DNA from: Brevinematales bacterium
GTDB taxonomy: Bacteria; Spirochaetota; Brevinematia; Brevinematales; GWF1-51-8
NCBI GenBank assembly: GCA_013177895.1
Contig: JABLXV010000022.1
Span: 1-46,749 of the forward strand
Length of the DNA stretch: 46,749 nucleotides
Direction: 5' to 3'
Shown one piece after another: positions 33,857-43,220 of the stretch. Both the position numbers and the translations under genes were made by a program. The notes under the pieces were generated by a model, which saw only the letters and a list, made by a program, of their open reading frames with translations, did not search any database and was not told where the DNA came from. The number at the start of each line of letters is the position of its first letter. Within the stretch, counting starts at the first letter, position 1.

Positions 33857-36091
33857 CTATCTTCCTTTTATATCCGTCATTACCAGGCGGGCTTCGGACA
33901 TCCCGTTATAGGTATTGATCTCGGGATAACCGGCAATATCGAATGCGGAAAAATCCTTCAGAAGCGCGGAGATTTTCTTGGAGGCGCTCCATGCGACCAT
34001 TTTTATGCTCGATTCGCCTTTCTTGAGCGTGAGTATCGCGTGATCGTTTTCCTTACCCATATAGAACACGTCGGCGATACGGACATTCTCGATCAGGTAA
34101 TTAGGTATTTCGTTCCCGTTGCCCACAGGCTCCAAGATATTTTCAAGATAACGGATATTATTCATATTAAGCTCGGAAAAATCGGGCAGAACCGCGTCGA
34201 TAAGGATTTCCTCTTTCAGGATATCGTTCTCATGCAGGGCGATGTATTCCTTAGCCTTGACCTTGAATTCGTCGAGTTTCTCGCGGTGAATAGTAAACCC
34301 GCCGGCATATTTATGCCCGCCGTATTGGGCGAAGTAGTCCGACATACTCTCGAGCATCTTGACAACCTCAAACTCCCCGCTCACACGCATCGACCCCGTG
34401 CATTCGCCGTTCTCGAGGGAGATAATAACGGCGGGTTTCTGGTACTCGTGCGTGATTTTATTCGCGAGCAGTCCCGTGATACCCTTAGGGATCTTTTCCG
34501 ACGCGAGTATTAAAATTTTATCATCGTTCAATTTGTCTGCAATGATAGTCTGGCGGACATATTCCTCCGACACCTTCAGGAGGTTTTTCCGCTGGCCGTC
34601 CTTTTTCACAATCTCTTTAGCGAGCATTTCGCCCTCGTTTACTTTAGTACTGATCAGGAGTTCCGCGCTCAGGCTCCCGGCGCCCATGCGTCCCGGCGAG
34701 TTCAGTAACGGCGCGATATTCCACCCGACCTGCTTCGAGGTGATATTCTCCAACGGGAGCTGGGTTTCACGCAGAAGGGAAATCAGTCCGGTGGGGGCGT
34801 GCGCGAAGAGCTTCAACCCGTTTTTTACGATATTCCGGTTCTCACCGGTAAGCGGCATAATATCGGCGACAGTCCCGATTGCCGCGAGGGGAAGGTACTC
34901 GTTAACCATCTCGATAAAGCGGGAGTTCCTGCCGATCAGGAGACGGCGGTATACCTCGGAACAGACCTCGCAATCGGCAATACTGCGGTGCAGACTCGCG
35001 GGGTCGGGATAATGCCCGAGATGATTGGAAATAGTGATAAGCTTATGGTCTTTTGCTTTTTTCAGCATGACCTTGGACATTTTCAACGTATCTTCCATCG
35101 GGTTGGCGATCTGAGAAAGGCCGGCCTTCTTTAACTGATGCTGGAGAAATTTCAGGTCGAAATCGATCAGATTATGCCCGATCATCTTCCTGTCCCCGAT
35201 AAAATCGAGCATCTCCCTGAGAGCCGTCTCGATAGGAATTCCGTCCTTCTCAAGTACTTCCTGCGTGATACCTGTAATATTGACTATTTCCTGTGAAAGC
35301 TGTTTGTTTATTTTGATCAGTTTCTGGAATCGGTCGACAATAACTCCGTTTGTGACCTTTAACGCGCCGATTTCGATAATCTCATCGTTATGGGGGTTGA
35401 ATCCCGTAGTCTCGAGGTCGATAAAAATCAGTTCCTTATCGAAGTACTCGGGAAGCTCCTTTTTCTCGATCATAGCCCACGCGGTTTTAAAAGCGACACC
35501 CGCCCCGCTCAGCGAACGATACGGGAAACTATCCTCCGCGACTTTAGGATTGATGACCGCGTAGGCATCCGGCAAACGGTCTCTTGGCTCGTGGTGGTCG
35601 GTGATAATCACAGTCATACCGAGTTTATTCGCGAGGTCGACTTCGTTTAAAGCGGTAATCCCGCAATCGACGGTGATGAGAAGCTGTATCTCGTTGACCG
35701 CCGCCCATTCGACCGATTCCTTCGACAAGCCGTAGCTTTCGAATCCCTCGGGGATACGGTAGATCACCTGCGCGCCGAGTTTTTCAAGGAGTTTATACAT
35801 AATCGCGGTCGCGGTAACCCCGTCCACGTCGCGGTCTCCGAATATCAGGATTCCCTTTTTATTACGGATGGTTTCTTCGATTTTAAGGATCGCCTTGTGC
35901 ATGTCCCGGAAAAGGAAGGGATTATGAAGGTTGAGGAAATTCGGGTTCAGGTATTCCATCGCCCCGATATAACTATCGATATTCCTGTTGTTGAGGACGG
36001 ATAGGATAAATTCCGGCAGAGAAACGTTCTGTTTCAGTTCGCGGATCCGGTCGCGGTTGGGGGAAAGGATTTTCCATTCGAGTTCTCTCAT
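33857..36091 (-). CDS. recJ: RecJ exonuclease with inserted DnaQ-type (DEDDh) exonuclease domain
   Basis: 744 residues; ordinary RecJ is about 550-580. The RecJ body has Gly-Asp-Arg-Asp-Val-Asp-Gly (85-91), Val-Asp-Cys-Gly (141-144), Thr-Asp-His-His (164-167), Gly-Thr-Val-Ala-Asp-Ile-Met-Pro-Leu (406-414), DHHA1 Gly-Gly-His-Lys-Tyr-Ala-Gly-Gly (591-598) and an OB-like C-terminus. Between about 215 and 390, inside the DHH domain, is an extra domain with every DEDDh residue: Asp225, Glu227, Asp312, His368, Asp373 (proofreading-exonuclease type). The family's known activities predict 5'-3' ssDNA degradation plus a 3'-5' exonuclease in one chain; joint activity is inferred. It lies 10 bp from pyrB and 9 bp from holB, with no frameshift. 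Confidence 0.93.
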   Translation of the reverse strand: MRELEWKILSPNRDRIRELKQNVSLPEFILSVLNNRNIDSYIGAMEYLNPNFLNLHNPFLFRDMHKAILKIEETIRNKKGILIFGDRDVDGVTATAIMYKLLEKLGAQVIYRIPEGFESYGLSKESVEWAAVNEIQLLITVDCGITALNEVDLANKLGMTVIITDHHEPRDRLPDAYAVINPKVAEDSFPYRSLSGAGVAFKTAWAMIEKKELPEYFDKELIFIDLETTGFNPHNDEIIEIGALKVTNGVIVDRFQKLIKINKQLSQEIVNITGITQEVLEKDGIPIETALREMLDFIGDRKMIGHNLIDFDLKFLQHQLKKAGLSQIANPMEDTLKMSKVMLKKAKDHKLITISNHLGHYPDPASLHRSIADCEVCSEVYRRLLIGRNSRFIEMVNEYLPLAAIGTVADIMPLTGENRNIVKNGLKLFAHAPTGLISLLRETQLPLENITSKQVGWNIAPLLNSPGRMGAGSLSAELLISTKVNEGEMLAKEIVKKDGQRKNLLKVSEEYVRQTIIADKLNDDKILILASEKIPKGITGLLANKITHEYQKPAVIISLENGECTGSMRVSGEFEVVKMLESMSDYFAQYGGHKYAGGFTIHREKLDEFKVKAKEYIALHENDILKEEILIDAVLPDFSELNMNNIRYLENILEPVGNGNEIPNYLIENVRIADVFYMGKENDHAILTLKKGESSIKMVAWSASKKISALLKDFSAFDIAGYPEINTYNGMSEARLVMTDIKGR

Positions 36092-36101
36092 CCGGCCGTA
36101 C

Positions 36102-37019
36102 CTACCGATTCTCTAGCAGAATGGACAGGAGCGCCATTCTGATATAGAGACCGTTATGCGCCTGACGGAAATAAGCGGCGCGGGGGTCTTTATCGACTTC
36201 GTACTTTATCTCGTCCACACGCGGCAAAGGGTGCATGACAATCGAACTTTTCGGCAGTATATCCAATATCTCATTATCGATAATATAAATCCCGTGCGCC
36301 TTCTCATATTCGTCAATAGACGCGAACCGTTCCCTCTGGACTCTCGTCTGGTAGATAACATCCACCTTACCGGCGACCTCCCGGAGATCGGAATTTTCCT
36401 CATAATCCACCCCGTGCTTCTCCAGATGTTCCTTGATATCGGCGCCCATCTTAACATTCGGGGGAGAGACGAAGTACATTTTTATACCGTTGTATTTCGC
36501 GAGAAGGTACGCGAGCGAACGAACGGTGCGTCCGTTTGCAAGATCGCCCACCATCGCGATTTTCGTCCCGTCGATATGCCCGATTTCCTTCTTGATGGTA
36601 AATATATCGAGAAGCGACTGCGTGGGGTGCTGTCCGGCGCCGTCTCCGGCGTTGATAATGGGGATTTCGCTGACTTCGCTGGCACGGTGCGCCGCGCCGG
36701 CCTCGTGATGACGCAGGACGATCACGTCGCCGTACCCGCTGAGGACGCGTATCGTATCCTCGAGAGTTTCGCCCTTCGCCGCCGAGGAAAAGTTCTGCGC
36801 GTTTTCCGTCGACGCCACGCTACCGCCCAGACGTATCATCGCCGATTCGAACGACAGACGCGTGCGGGTGGACGGCTCGTAAAACAGGGAGATCATTATT
36901 TTATTGGTCAGAGTTTTTACCTGGGTGGAGAGTTTTTCCATGATATGCGCGACATCAAAGAGCTCTTCCAGCGATTCTTTTGTGAATTGCTGAGATTCGA
37001 TGACATGCTTGAGTTTCAT
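36102..37019 (-). CDS. pyrB: Aspartate carbamoyltransferase catalytic chain
   Basis: A 305-residue enzyme joining carbamoyl phosphate and aspartate in pyrimidine synthesis. Family motifs: carbamoyl-phosphate-binding Ser-Thr-Arg-Thr-Arg (in Phe-Tyr-Glu-Pro-Ser-Thr-Arg-Thr-Arg, near 49-57), His-Pro-Thr-Gln (near 131-134), and His-Pro-Leu-Pro-Arg (near 263-267). Length is normal. No regulatory pyrI is adjacent. GGAGGGG precedes the ATG. It is first in a tight trio with recJ and holB, so nucleotide synthesis and DNA repair/replication genes share a transcript; no shared function is implied. Confidence 0.96.
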   Translation of the reverse strand: MKLKHVIESQQFTKESLEELFDVAHIMEKLSTQVKTLTNKIMISLFYEPSTRTRLSFESAMIRLGGSVASTENAQNFSSAAKGETLEDTIRVLSGYGDVIVLRHHEAGAAHRASEVSEIPIINAGDGAGQHPTQSLLDIFTIKKEIGHIDGTKIAMVGDLANGRTVRSLAYLLAKYNGIKMYFVSPPNVKMGADIKEHLEKHGVDYEENSDLREVAGKVDVIYQTRVQRERFASIDEYEKAHGIYIIDNEILDILPKSSIVMHPLPRVDEIKYEVDKDPRAAYFRQAHNGLYIRMALLSILLENR

Positions 37020-37046
37020 AATCCCCTCCGATTGATAAGCTCAAAT

Positions 37047-37052
37047 ATTATA
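37047..37052 (-). promoter_or_regulatory. Probable -10 element upstream of pyrB
   Basis: TATAAT on the minus strand, about 28 bp before the pyrB ATG. The -35 position is only T-rich (no TTGACA-like match), so it is weak or activator-dependent. No PyrR-type attenuator is visible in the short leader. Confidence 0.45.
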
Positions 37053-37133
37053 CAATAGAATCGGCTAAAAGAAAAGATTCACCGCGTTTCATTTAATGCG
37101 CAGTCTGAAAAGGGGATGAAAGGAATCGTATAT

Positions 37134-38636
37134 TTATATTCCGAGATAAACTTCCGCGGCGACATTGTACCCCTGGAAGCCGAATTCTCCCGGATAACGC
37201 CCGAGCTCCTTACCGTACAGCGAGAAATGAATCTTGACATGCAGGTAAGTAGCGGGTATCCACAGGAAAATGTACTTGATGACAGGTATCTCCGCGAGAA
37301 TCATCGGCGTCAGGTGTACGGTAAACCCGAGTGTGGGATAACCGGAGTTGAGGCCGAACCCGATATGCAGGATATCGAACAGGAACTTAGTGTCGAACCC
37401 GGCGTGAATTTTACCGAGGAACGAGATGGGATAGGTATAGAGCAGGTCGTCGAACTGGAAATAGAACGACGGGTCGTTGACGATAAACCAGATGGACTTA
37501 TCGAGCGGGATGATATAACGGAAGCCGAGCGACAGGTCGGGAAGTTTCCACCCGAAAAATGCGTCGCTTACCCCGCTTTTGAGCCAGTAACGGGGCGAAA
37601 GGATATCGGAGAGCTTTCCCGCGACAATGAACTGCGAGGTGACCGGCTTATAGAATCCGAAGTCGAGCGCGAGACCGAATCCTCCGCGCGCGAGCTGACC
37701 GTCCCCGAACGCGGAAAAATTGAGGAAGTCGCCCGATTCTGCTGTTTTTGTATAATCGATTATCTGCTGGTACATCGTTAAGGCGTCGCCGATATTATCA
37801 GTGTGCCCCTGAATCTCCACGAATGCCCTGACCGTATAGCCGAGGAATATCTTTCCGACCAACGGGAAATCCACCTGACCGACGCCCATCGCGAACGCAA
37901 GCCCCGCTTGAGCATTCAGGTCAACGACAGGGTCGTCCACCAGCAGGAGACTTTTATTATCGCCGAAGAACCCGACACGCGCATCGGTGGATACATAGAA
38001 CGTGATCCCGAAGTGATGCCTGTAATAGGATAATACGTTGACATTGATTTCGGTGGAAAACCCGATTTTATCGTTTTTCGCGATTTGGATAATATTACTG
38101 ATCTGGTCAATAGCGGTTAACGGCGTAGTGTTGAAAAGTGGGGACAGGTCGATTACCCCGAATGTTAACGCCGATACCAAAGGCAATAACATTGCCTGAT
38201 CCGCCTTACTGGTATTAGAAAGCGAGCCCCGCATCATGTCCATGAAGTAGGAGGATTGATAGATCGCGTCCTCGGATACCATCGTGCTCGCGAAGACATT
38301 CAGGATAAACAATCTCCCGAAACTGTAGGAAGGCGCATAGACACGCGGGTCGATGGTGGCGTCGAGATAATCGAACGGGGGCTTGTCTTCATCGTCGTCG
38401 ATGGAAGTGTTCTGATAATCATAATCAATCAGGATACTATTGGGGTTAAGCATAGTCATACCATAATTATTCAGCAATCCCGGGTTATTGAGGCCGAGCA
38501 TCGGGTTGGCTTCGTCGAATAAAGTGACTCCCCCTATATATCCCGTACCCGCGCTCTGGAAATTCTTCGCGCCGAGGGCTAACGGAAGGGTGAGTATAAA
38601 AAGTAAAATAACCGGTATCAGTTTTATTCGAACCAT
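37134..38636 (-). CDS. Predicted outer-membrane beta-barrel protein
   Basis: A 500-residue protein with a signal peptide (about 1-23, ending Leu-Gly-Ala). The mature part alternates aromatic/glycine strands with Asn/Asp-rich turns, for example Gly-Phe-Gly-Leu-Ala-Leu-Asp-Phe-Gly-Phe and Leu-Ser-Leu-Gly-Phe-Arg-Tyr-Ile, the look of a barrel. It recalls DUF5723-like surface proteins, but I cannot confirm the family. It is the last of four consecutive envelope genes on this strand (41400 to 37134). The ATG at 38636 has AGGATG upstream. Confidence 0.6.
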   Translation of the reverse strand: MVRIKLIPVILLFILTLPLALGAKNFQSAGTGYIGGVTLFDEANPMLGLNNPGLLNNYGMTMLNPNSILIDYDYQNTSIDDDEDKPPFDYLDATIDPRVYAPSYSFGRLFILNVFASTMVSEDAIYQSSYFMDMMRGSLSNTSKADQAMLLPLVSALTFGVIDLSPLFNTTPLTAIDQISNIIQIAKNDKIGFSTEINVNVLSYYRHHFGITFYVSTDARVGFFGDNKSLLLVDDPVVDLNAQAGLAFAMGVGQVDFPLVGKIFLGYTVRAFVEIQGHTDNIGDALTMYQQIIDYTKTAESGDFLNFSAFGDGQLARGGFGLALDFGFYKPVTSQFIVAGKLSDILSPRYWLKSGVSDAFFGWKLPDLSLGFRYIIPLDKSIWFIVNDPSFYFQFDDLLYTYPISFLGKIHAGFDTKFLFDILHIGFGLNSGYPTLGFTVHLTPMILAEIPVIKYIFLWIPATYLHVKIHFSLYGKELGRYPGEFGFQGYNVAAEVYLGI

Positions 38637-38655
38637 TTGCGCATCCTATTCGTTA

Positions 38656-39921
38656 TCATGAACCGAACATACCCGAGAACAGTTGTAAAAGATTACTCAA
38701 TTCACTCATCGAAAAACTATTCGTTAAGTTGGATATCAGTGAGTTCAGGTTATTCGTACCGATATTCGTGAGGTCGCTCCATGTTTCGGTGAGGCTCTTT
38801 AATCCGCCTGTATGACTCGCCCATGGAGACGGGATAAAATTCGAGACATGCAGGTAAAAAGCCTGCGTGCCGACAATTACCTCATGGAAATCGTTTAACG
38901 GGGTCTGGAACTGCGCGACCATCCCGTTCGCCATAGTGTAGTATGCAAATAAATCCGCGAGACCGCTGACTGAGTTGGAGTTCGTCGACGCGTCCAGCAT
39001 GGAATCGTAAAACGTTGCAAATCCGCCGCCTAACGAACCTAAACCCAGTAATTTCACAAGATTGGTATCGAATAACTCGAGATAGCGTTTCGGACGGAGT
39101 AAACAACCCTTAATATCATCGATTACATAGAGTTTATCGTTCAGGAATTTCATCAGTATCAACATATTTTCGATACTATCATGCGCATTTTCCAGCGTGC
39201 CGATGATATTCGAACCGGAATTGGATTCGTTGACTTCCATCGTCGCCGTAATATTCGACATCATCGCCTCGAAGTCCATAATGAATACCGGGGTCGTGGT
39301 AGTCCCGTCGTTAGAAAGGGCCATAATGTCGCCCGGACCGCCGAAAACCCCGTCGTTATTATAATCCAGCATCGAGAAAGTAAGGTCGAACATGTATGAA
39401 ATGAGAAGCATCAGGTTTGCTTCGAGACTATCCCCCGTAATGACGCCATCGCCCAATCCGTTAACGATACCGTATGGGCTATTCAGGATACCTATGATAG
39501 ATTGGTAAAATTTCTGGTTAGGGAAGAGCTGGATTGCCTTCTGTCCGGCGGGAGACGCGATAACAGTGAAGAGATCTTCCGCCTGGAAGTTGGAATTATT
39601 CAGCATCTCCGCGGAAAGGGCCATCATAAAATCGGGAAGGAAATGCCAGAACGCCGCGCGCGCGAATCCGACCCTCGCTTTAGAATTGCCGGGGTCGATC
39701 ACCAACGCGTTGGAATAGGCCGACAACGCGCCGTCATAATCCCCGTCGTTATAGAGCTGTTGTCCCTTCTCGGTGAACGACTGCGTGTTGAATCCCGTGA
39801 ATGAAGGGTTAGCCCATTCGAAGAAGTTACATCCTGCCAATACGAGTGTCACCATCGACAACACTATGAAGTAAATTGCCATGACGCGCGGTTTAAATGA
39901 AATTCCCTTACCGTTATTCAT
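38656..39921 (-). CDS. TPR-containing lipoprotein of unknown function
   Basis: A 421-residue lipoprotein. The signal has an extended basic start and ends Leu-Ala-Gly-Cys (near residue 31). One TPR (about 48-90, ending Ile-Asp-Pro-Gly-Asn) opens the mature protein. The remaining 330 residues are helical, with a possible calcium-binding-like loop Asp-Tyr-Asn-Asn-Asp-Gly-Val-Phe (near 200) resembling an EF-hand/dockerin motif. I recognise no family. It lies 19 bp from each neighbour in the envelope operon, so it may assemble with the adjacent predicted barrel. Confidence 0.6.
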   Translation of the reverse strand: MNNGKGISFKPRVMAIYFIVLSMVTLVLAGCNFFEWANPSFTGFNTQSFTEKGQQLYNDGDYDGALSAYSNALVIDPGNSKARVGFARAAFWHFLPDFMMALSAEMLNNSNFQAEDLFTVIASPAGQKAIQLFPNQKFYQSIIGILNSPYGIVNGLGDGVITGDSLEANLMLLISYMFDLTFSMLDYNNDGVFGGPGDIMALSNDGTTTTPVFIMDFEAMMSNITATMEVNESNSGSNIIGTLENAHDSIENMLILMKFLNDKLYVIDDIKGCLLRPKRYLELFDTNLVKLLGLGSLGGGFATFYDSMLDASTNSNSVSGLADLFAYYTMANGMVAQFQTPLNDFHEVIVGTQAFYLHVSNFIPSPWASHTGGLKSLTETWSDLTNIGTNNLNSLISNLTNSFSMSELSNLLQLFSGMFGS

Positions 39922-39940
39922 AATCGTTCCTTCTCAGGGA

Positions 39941-40903
39941 TTAATTACCCTCGACCGATTTAGTCACAGTCAATTCGGCGGGCTGGGATATTTTATTGCC
40001 CAGTTCGTCGGTTACCGAAACAATGACTTTATAGGTAGTATCGAGCGCGACCGGTTTCCCGCCGTCGTCCAGCATATCCCATTTTACATTCTTGGGGGGC
40101 ATCCCGGTTCCGTCGAACTTTTTAACCTGCGTACCGGCGGCATTCATGACGTTCATAGTCCAGCTGATGATTTCGTAGCGGCTTTCGACGTCTACCTGGA
40201 AGTTGACCTGCGGCATCTTGGTCTCGTCTTTTACCGCGATAGTCGCGGGATTGATCTTAAATGTAACTATAGGAAGCTGGCTCGCAATCTCATTTTCCAC
40301 TTCTTTCTTCACATCGTCGCCCTGACTGACGGGCGGATGAGTGAGGACAAGCGCGATATAATCGATGACATGGGATACCTTTCCCTGTACCGACGACAGC
40401 CAGTAAACCTGACCGTTATCGCGGTTATACAGTTTGAGATTGATAACTATATAACTTTTCCCGAAATTCTCGTTAAAGCGGAAATATTCGATATCCCCGG
40501 TAAGGACCGCGTTCGCGGCCTGCGTCTTGTTGATATCATAGGTAGTGACCACGCTCTGGTTGACCCCTTCGACGTTCAGTGTACCGGTCTGGTTCTTGAT
40601 ATCCTTCGCGATTTTTATGCTGTTCGGAAGCGAAAATTCATAGATAGTAACGTTATAACGGGTCAGGTGCTTCTTGAGCCCGTTATTGAACAGGATTTCT
40701 ACCTGTTCCTGAGGTGCGCCGTTTAAAATGGCCATAGCCGCGCTGAAATTATCGAATAACAGCACAGAGAATTGTTGGCCGTAACGGTAAACGGGGCTTG
40801 CCGACGGTTTCATGTCGGGATTAAAATCGTACTGCTTCAGGTTTAAAGCAAAAAAAGTAACGGGTAATAATACGATACCCAAAAGTATCCCTAATCTTTT
40901 CAT
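39941..40903 (-). CDS. Secreted protein with N-terminal CsgG-like and C-terminal FlgD-Ig-like regions
   Basis: 320 residues from the ATG at 40903 (GGAGG upstream; an earlier in-frame start at 40915 lacks one). The signal peptide spans about 1-18. Residues 30-210 alternate strand/helix like lipoprotein/CsgG-type domains that measure 'Val-Leu-Thr-Gly-Asp-Ile-Glu-Tyr' strands, a weak resemblance only. Residues about 225-315 look like an immunoglobulin-type fold (Trp-Thr-Met-Asn-Val, Val-Lys-Trp-Asp-Met-Leu-Asp-Asp-Gly-Gly, Tyr-Lys-Val-Ile-Val-Ser-Val-Thr-Asp) as in the FlgD-Ig/CHU-C class. It is second in the envelope operon. Function unknown. Confidence 0.55.
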   Translation of the reverse strand: MKRLGILLGIVLLPVTFFALNLKQYDFNPDMKPSASPVYRYGQQFSVLLFDNFSAAMAILNGAPQEQVEILFNNGLKKHLTRYNVTIYEFSLPNSIKIAKDIKNQTGTLNVEGVNQSVVTTYDINKTQAANAVLTGDIEYFRFNENFGKSYIVINLKLYNRDNGQVYWLSSVQGKVSHVIDYIALVLTHPPVSQGDDVKKEVENEIASQLPIVTFKINPATIAVKDETKMPQVNFQVDVESRYEIISWTMNVMNAAGTQVKKFDGTGMPPKNVKWDMLDDGGKPVALDTTYKVIVSVTDELGNKISQPAELTVTKSVEGN

Positions 40904-40923
40904 TTTATCCTCCACCGCTATTT

Positions 40924-41400
40924 TTAAAACGTTTTATACTCGAAAGAAAAATCCCAACTGATGGACGCGCTGCCGACAGGAGCCACTACCAGATTCGCGT
41001 AAACGCGGAATCCGATAAAAAACTCCTGCGCAAGCGGAATTTGTAATCCGATACCCGCGGGAAACGCCATCGATGAAAAATCTATCGGGAAACGGAATCC
41101 CGTAAACGCATAGAAATCGTTGAGGCCGAAATCCCCGATGAGTGGTAAGTCGAAATGAAAGAACTGTCCGGGAAAGAATTCCTCGTGAATGCCCCATTGC
41201 AGGGCGGTAACAAAGGGATCGAAACGCAGGTAGGGTTTGACGACTAAACCGTCGATATCGAATAATTCGAACGAAGGAGCGCCCATGACGTCATAGGGTC
41301 CGTAGGCGAATTCAAAACCCGTGAATTTTACAGTTTCGGCATAGAGAGAATTGCCGGCAAGCGCAAAGATAAAGATGAGACAGCCCACCCAAATTTTCAT
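40924..41400 (-). CDS. Small secreted beta-barrel-like protein
   Basis: 158 residues from the ATG at 41400; a TTG nine bases upstream is in frame but less likely, and AGGGG lies nine bases before the ATG. The signal peptide spans about 1-21 (ending Leu-Tyr-Ala). The rest is aromatic strands with Gly/Pro turns, ending in a phenylalanine after Ser-Phe-Glu-Tyr-Lys-Thr, a common outer-membrane-barrel sorting feature. With 135 mature residues it could form a small 8-strand barrel. It is first in the four-gene operon behind a good promoter. Confidence 0.55.
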   Translation of the reverse strand: MKIWVGCLIFIFALAGNSLYAETVKFTGFEFAYGPYDVMGAPSFELFDIDGLVVKPYLRFDPFVTALQWGIHEEFFPGQFFHFDLPLIGDFGLNDFYAFTGFRFPIDFSSMAFPAGIGLQIPLAQEFFIGFRVYANLVVAPVGSASISWDFSFEYKTF

Positions 41401-41431
41401 AATCCGCAACCCCTATAGGTTATCGTAAGTT

Positions 41432-41459
41432 ATTATAGCACGATTTTAGAATAAATCAA
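41432..41459 (-). promoter_or_regulatory. Promoter of the four-gene envelope operon
   Basis: On the minus strand: -35 TTGATT (41454-41459), 16-bp spacer, -10 TATAAT (41432-41437), about 30 bp before the first ATG. It faces away from the ilvD promoter. Confidence 0.68.
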
Positions 41460-41480
41460 ATAAAAAGTGCATGAGAAATG

Positions 41481-41509
41481 TTTCAATAATTTCAATTTTC
41501 GTATATAAT
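41481..41509 (+). promoter_or_regulatory. Candidate ilvD promoter
   Basis: -10 TATAAT at 41504-41509, 17-bp spacer, and a poor -35 (TTTCAA, 41481-41486). AGGAG precedes the ATG at 41538. The leader is too short for a classic branched-chain leader peptide. Confidence 0.5.
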
Positions 41510-41537
41510 AATTTCGAAAATCATTCAGGAGTGGAAA

Positions 41538-43208
41538 ATGCGTAGTGACACGGTAAAAAGCGGCGCACAGCGCGCCCCGCACAGATCGCTTTTTAAGGCG
41601 ATGGGTTTCGATAACTGGGAATTGAAACGTCCTCTCATCGGTATCGCTAACTCGTTTAACGAAGTGATTCCCGGACATATACATCTCAATCAGATTGCGG
41701 ACGCCGTAAAGAAGGGTGTTTATGCCGCCGGGGGTATGCCCGTCGAATTCAACACCATCGGTGTATGCGACGGTATCGCGATGGGGCATCAGGGGATGAA
41801 ATACTCCCTCCCTTCCCGCGAACTCATCGCCGATTCGGTGGAGACGATGGTACAGGCGTACCAGTTCGACGGTCTCGTACTGATCGCTTCGTGCGATAAA
41901 ATTATCCCCGGAATGCTGATCGCCGCGATGAGGATGAATATCCCGACTATTTTCGTCAGCGGCGGGCCGATGCTGCCGGGTTATGTCAATAAGAAACCCG
42001 TCGGACTGGACAAAGTCTTCGAAGGGGTCGGTGAATTCAACAGCGGGAAAATCACTGAGAAGGAATTGGAAGACATCGAATGTTCCGCGTGTCCCGGAGC
42101 GGGCTCATGTTCGGGTATGTACACCGCGAACACGATGAGCAATCTCGCCGAAGGGTTGGGTATCGCGCTCCCGATGAACGGGTCTATCCCCGCGGTATAT
42201 GCCGAACGCATCATGCTTGCCAAGAAAACAGGATTAAAGATACTCGAACTGGTTGAGAAAGATATCAAGGCGCGGGATGTTATGACCAAGAAGGCGTTTG
42301 AGAACGCAATCGCGCTCGATATGGCGCTCGGGGGTTCGACCAATACTACCCTGCACCTTCCCGCCATCGCTTACTATGGAGACATCGACCTCCAGTTGAA
42401 GGATTTCGCGCCGTTTACGGAAACTACCCCGCATCTGACGACCCTTGCTCCCGCGGGTCCGCATCATATCAACGACCTTTACTACGCGGGCGGAGTTCCG
42501 GCGGTGCTGAAGGAGTTATCAAAGAAAAAACTCGTCCATCTGGATACGATTACCGTTAACGGCAACTCGTTGGAGCAGACGCTGAAGGATTTTGTCGCGT
42601 TTAATAAAAATACCGACGTTATCCGCCCGATCGAGTCTCCCGTGCACGCTTCCGGCGGGCTTGCGGTGCTTACCGGCAATCTTTGTCCCGACGGCGCTGT
42701 GGTGAAGCAGGCGGCGGTCGATCCGTCGATGATGAAGCATAGCGGCCCCGCGCGCGTCTTCAACAGCGAAGAAGAGGCGAATGAGGCGATTATGGGGAAA
42801 AAGATCAATAAAGGCGACGTGATCGTCATCCGTTACGAAGGCCCCAAGGGCGGGCCGGGTATGCGCGAGATGCTCAGCCCCACTTCCGCGATTGCGGGTA
42901 TGGGGCTCGATAAGGACGTGGCGCTGATTACCGACGGGCGTTTCTCCGGCGCGACGCGCGGCGCGTCTATCGGGCATATTTCCCCCGAGGCGGCGTCCGG
43001 CGGATTAATCGGGCTGGTCGAGGAGGGCGATACAATCGAGATTGATATCGATAATAAAAAGCTTAACCTGAAAGTTGCCGATAATATTATCGAAGAGCGG
43101 CGTAAAAAATGGAAACCGCTCGAACCTAAGATAAAAACCGGATATGTCGCCCGTTACGCCGATATGGTCAGTTCCGCGAACCTCGGGGCGGTGTATCTTA
43201 AAAAATAA
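41538..43208 (+). CDS. ilvD: Dihydroxy-acid dehydratase
   Basis: A 556-residue Fe-S enzyme that dehydrates 2,3-dihydroxy acids in valine, leucine and isoleucine synthesis. Cluster cysteines are in Val-Cys-Asp-Gly-Ile-Ala (near 76), Ser-Cys-Asp-Lys-Ile (near 119) and the [10 protein letters not shown] stretch (near 185-194). Later motifs include Gly-Gly-Ser-Thr-Asn-Thr and Thr-Asp-Gly-Arg-Phe-Ser-Gly. Length is normal. No other branched-chain amino acid genes are adjacent. The TPR gene starts 12 bp downstream, so it is probably co-transcribed. Confidence 0.97.
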   Translation: MRSDTVKSGAQRAPHRSLFKAMGFDNWELKRPLIGIANSFNEVIPGHIHLNQIADAVKKGVYAAGGMPVEFNTIGVCDGIAMGHQGMKYSLPSRELIADSVETMVQAYQFDGLVLIASCDKIIPGMLIAAMRMNIPTIFVSGGPMLPGYVNKKPVGLDKVFEGVGEFNSGKITEKELEDIECSACPGAGSCSGMYTANTMSNLAEGLGIALPMNGSIPAVYAERIMLAKKTGLKILELVEKDIKARDVMTKKAFENAIALDMALGGSTNTTLHLPAIAYYGDIDLQLKDFAPFTETTPHLTTLAPAGPHHINDLYYAGGVPAVLKELSKKKLVHLDTITVNGNSLEQTLKDFVAFNKNTDVIRPIESPVHASGGLAVLTGNLCPDGAVVKQAAVDPSMMKHSGPARVFNSEEEANEAIMGKKINKGDVIVIRYEGPKGGPGMREMLSPTSAIAGMGLDKDVALITDGRFSGATRGASIGHISPEAASGGLIGLVEEGDTIEIDIDNKKLNLKVADNIIEERRKKWKPLEPKIKTGYVARYADMVSSANLGAVYLKK

Positions 43209-43220
43209 CCGGATGGTTAA

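Noticed and set aside
34359-35012. Long plus-strand frame opposite recJ
   Set aside because: It lies wholly antisense to a gene with clear family motifs, has no ribosome-binding site and low-complexity composition; similar antisense frames opposite leuS, ilvD and addB were dropped for the same reason.
33857-36091. Assembly chimera of recJ and a dnaQ gene
   Set aside because: RecJ motifs resume in the same frame after the insert and in the correct order, so an end-to-end join of two genes does not explain it; only reads could exclude a rarer artefact.
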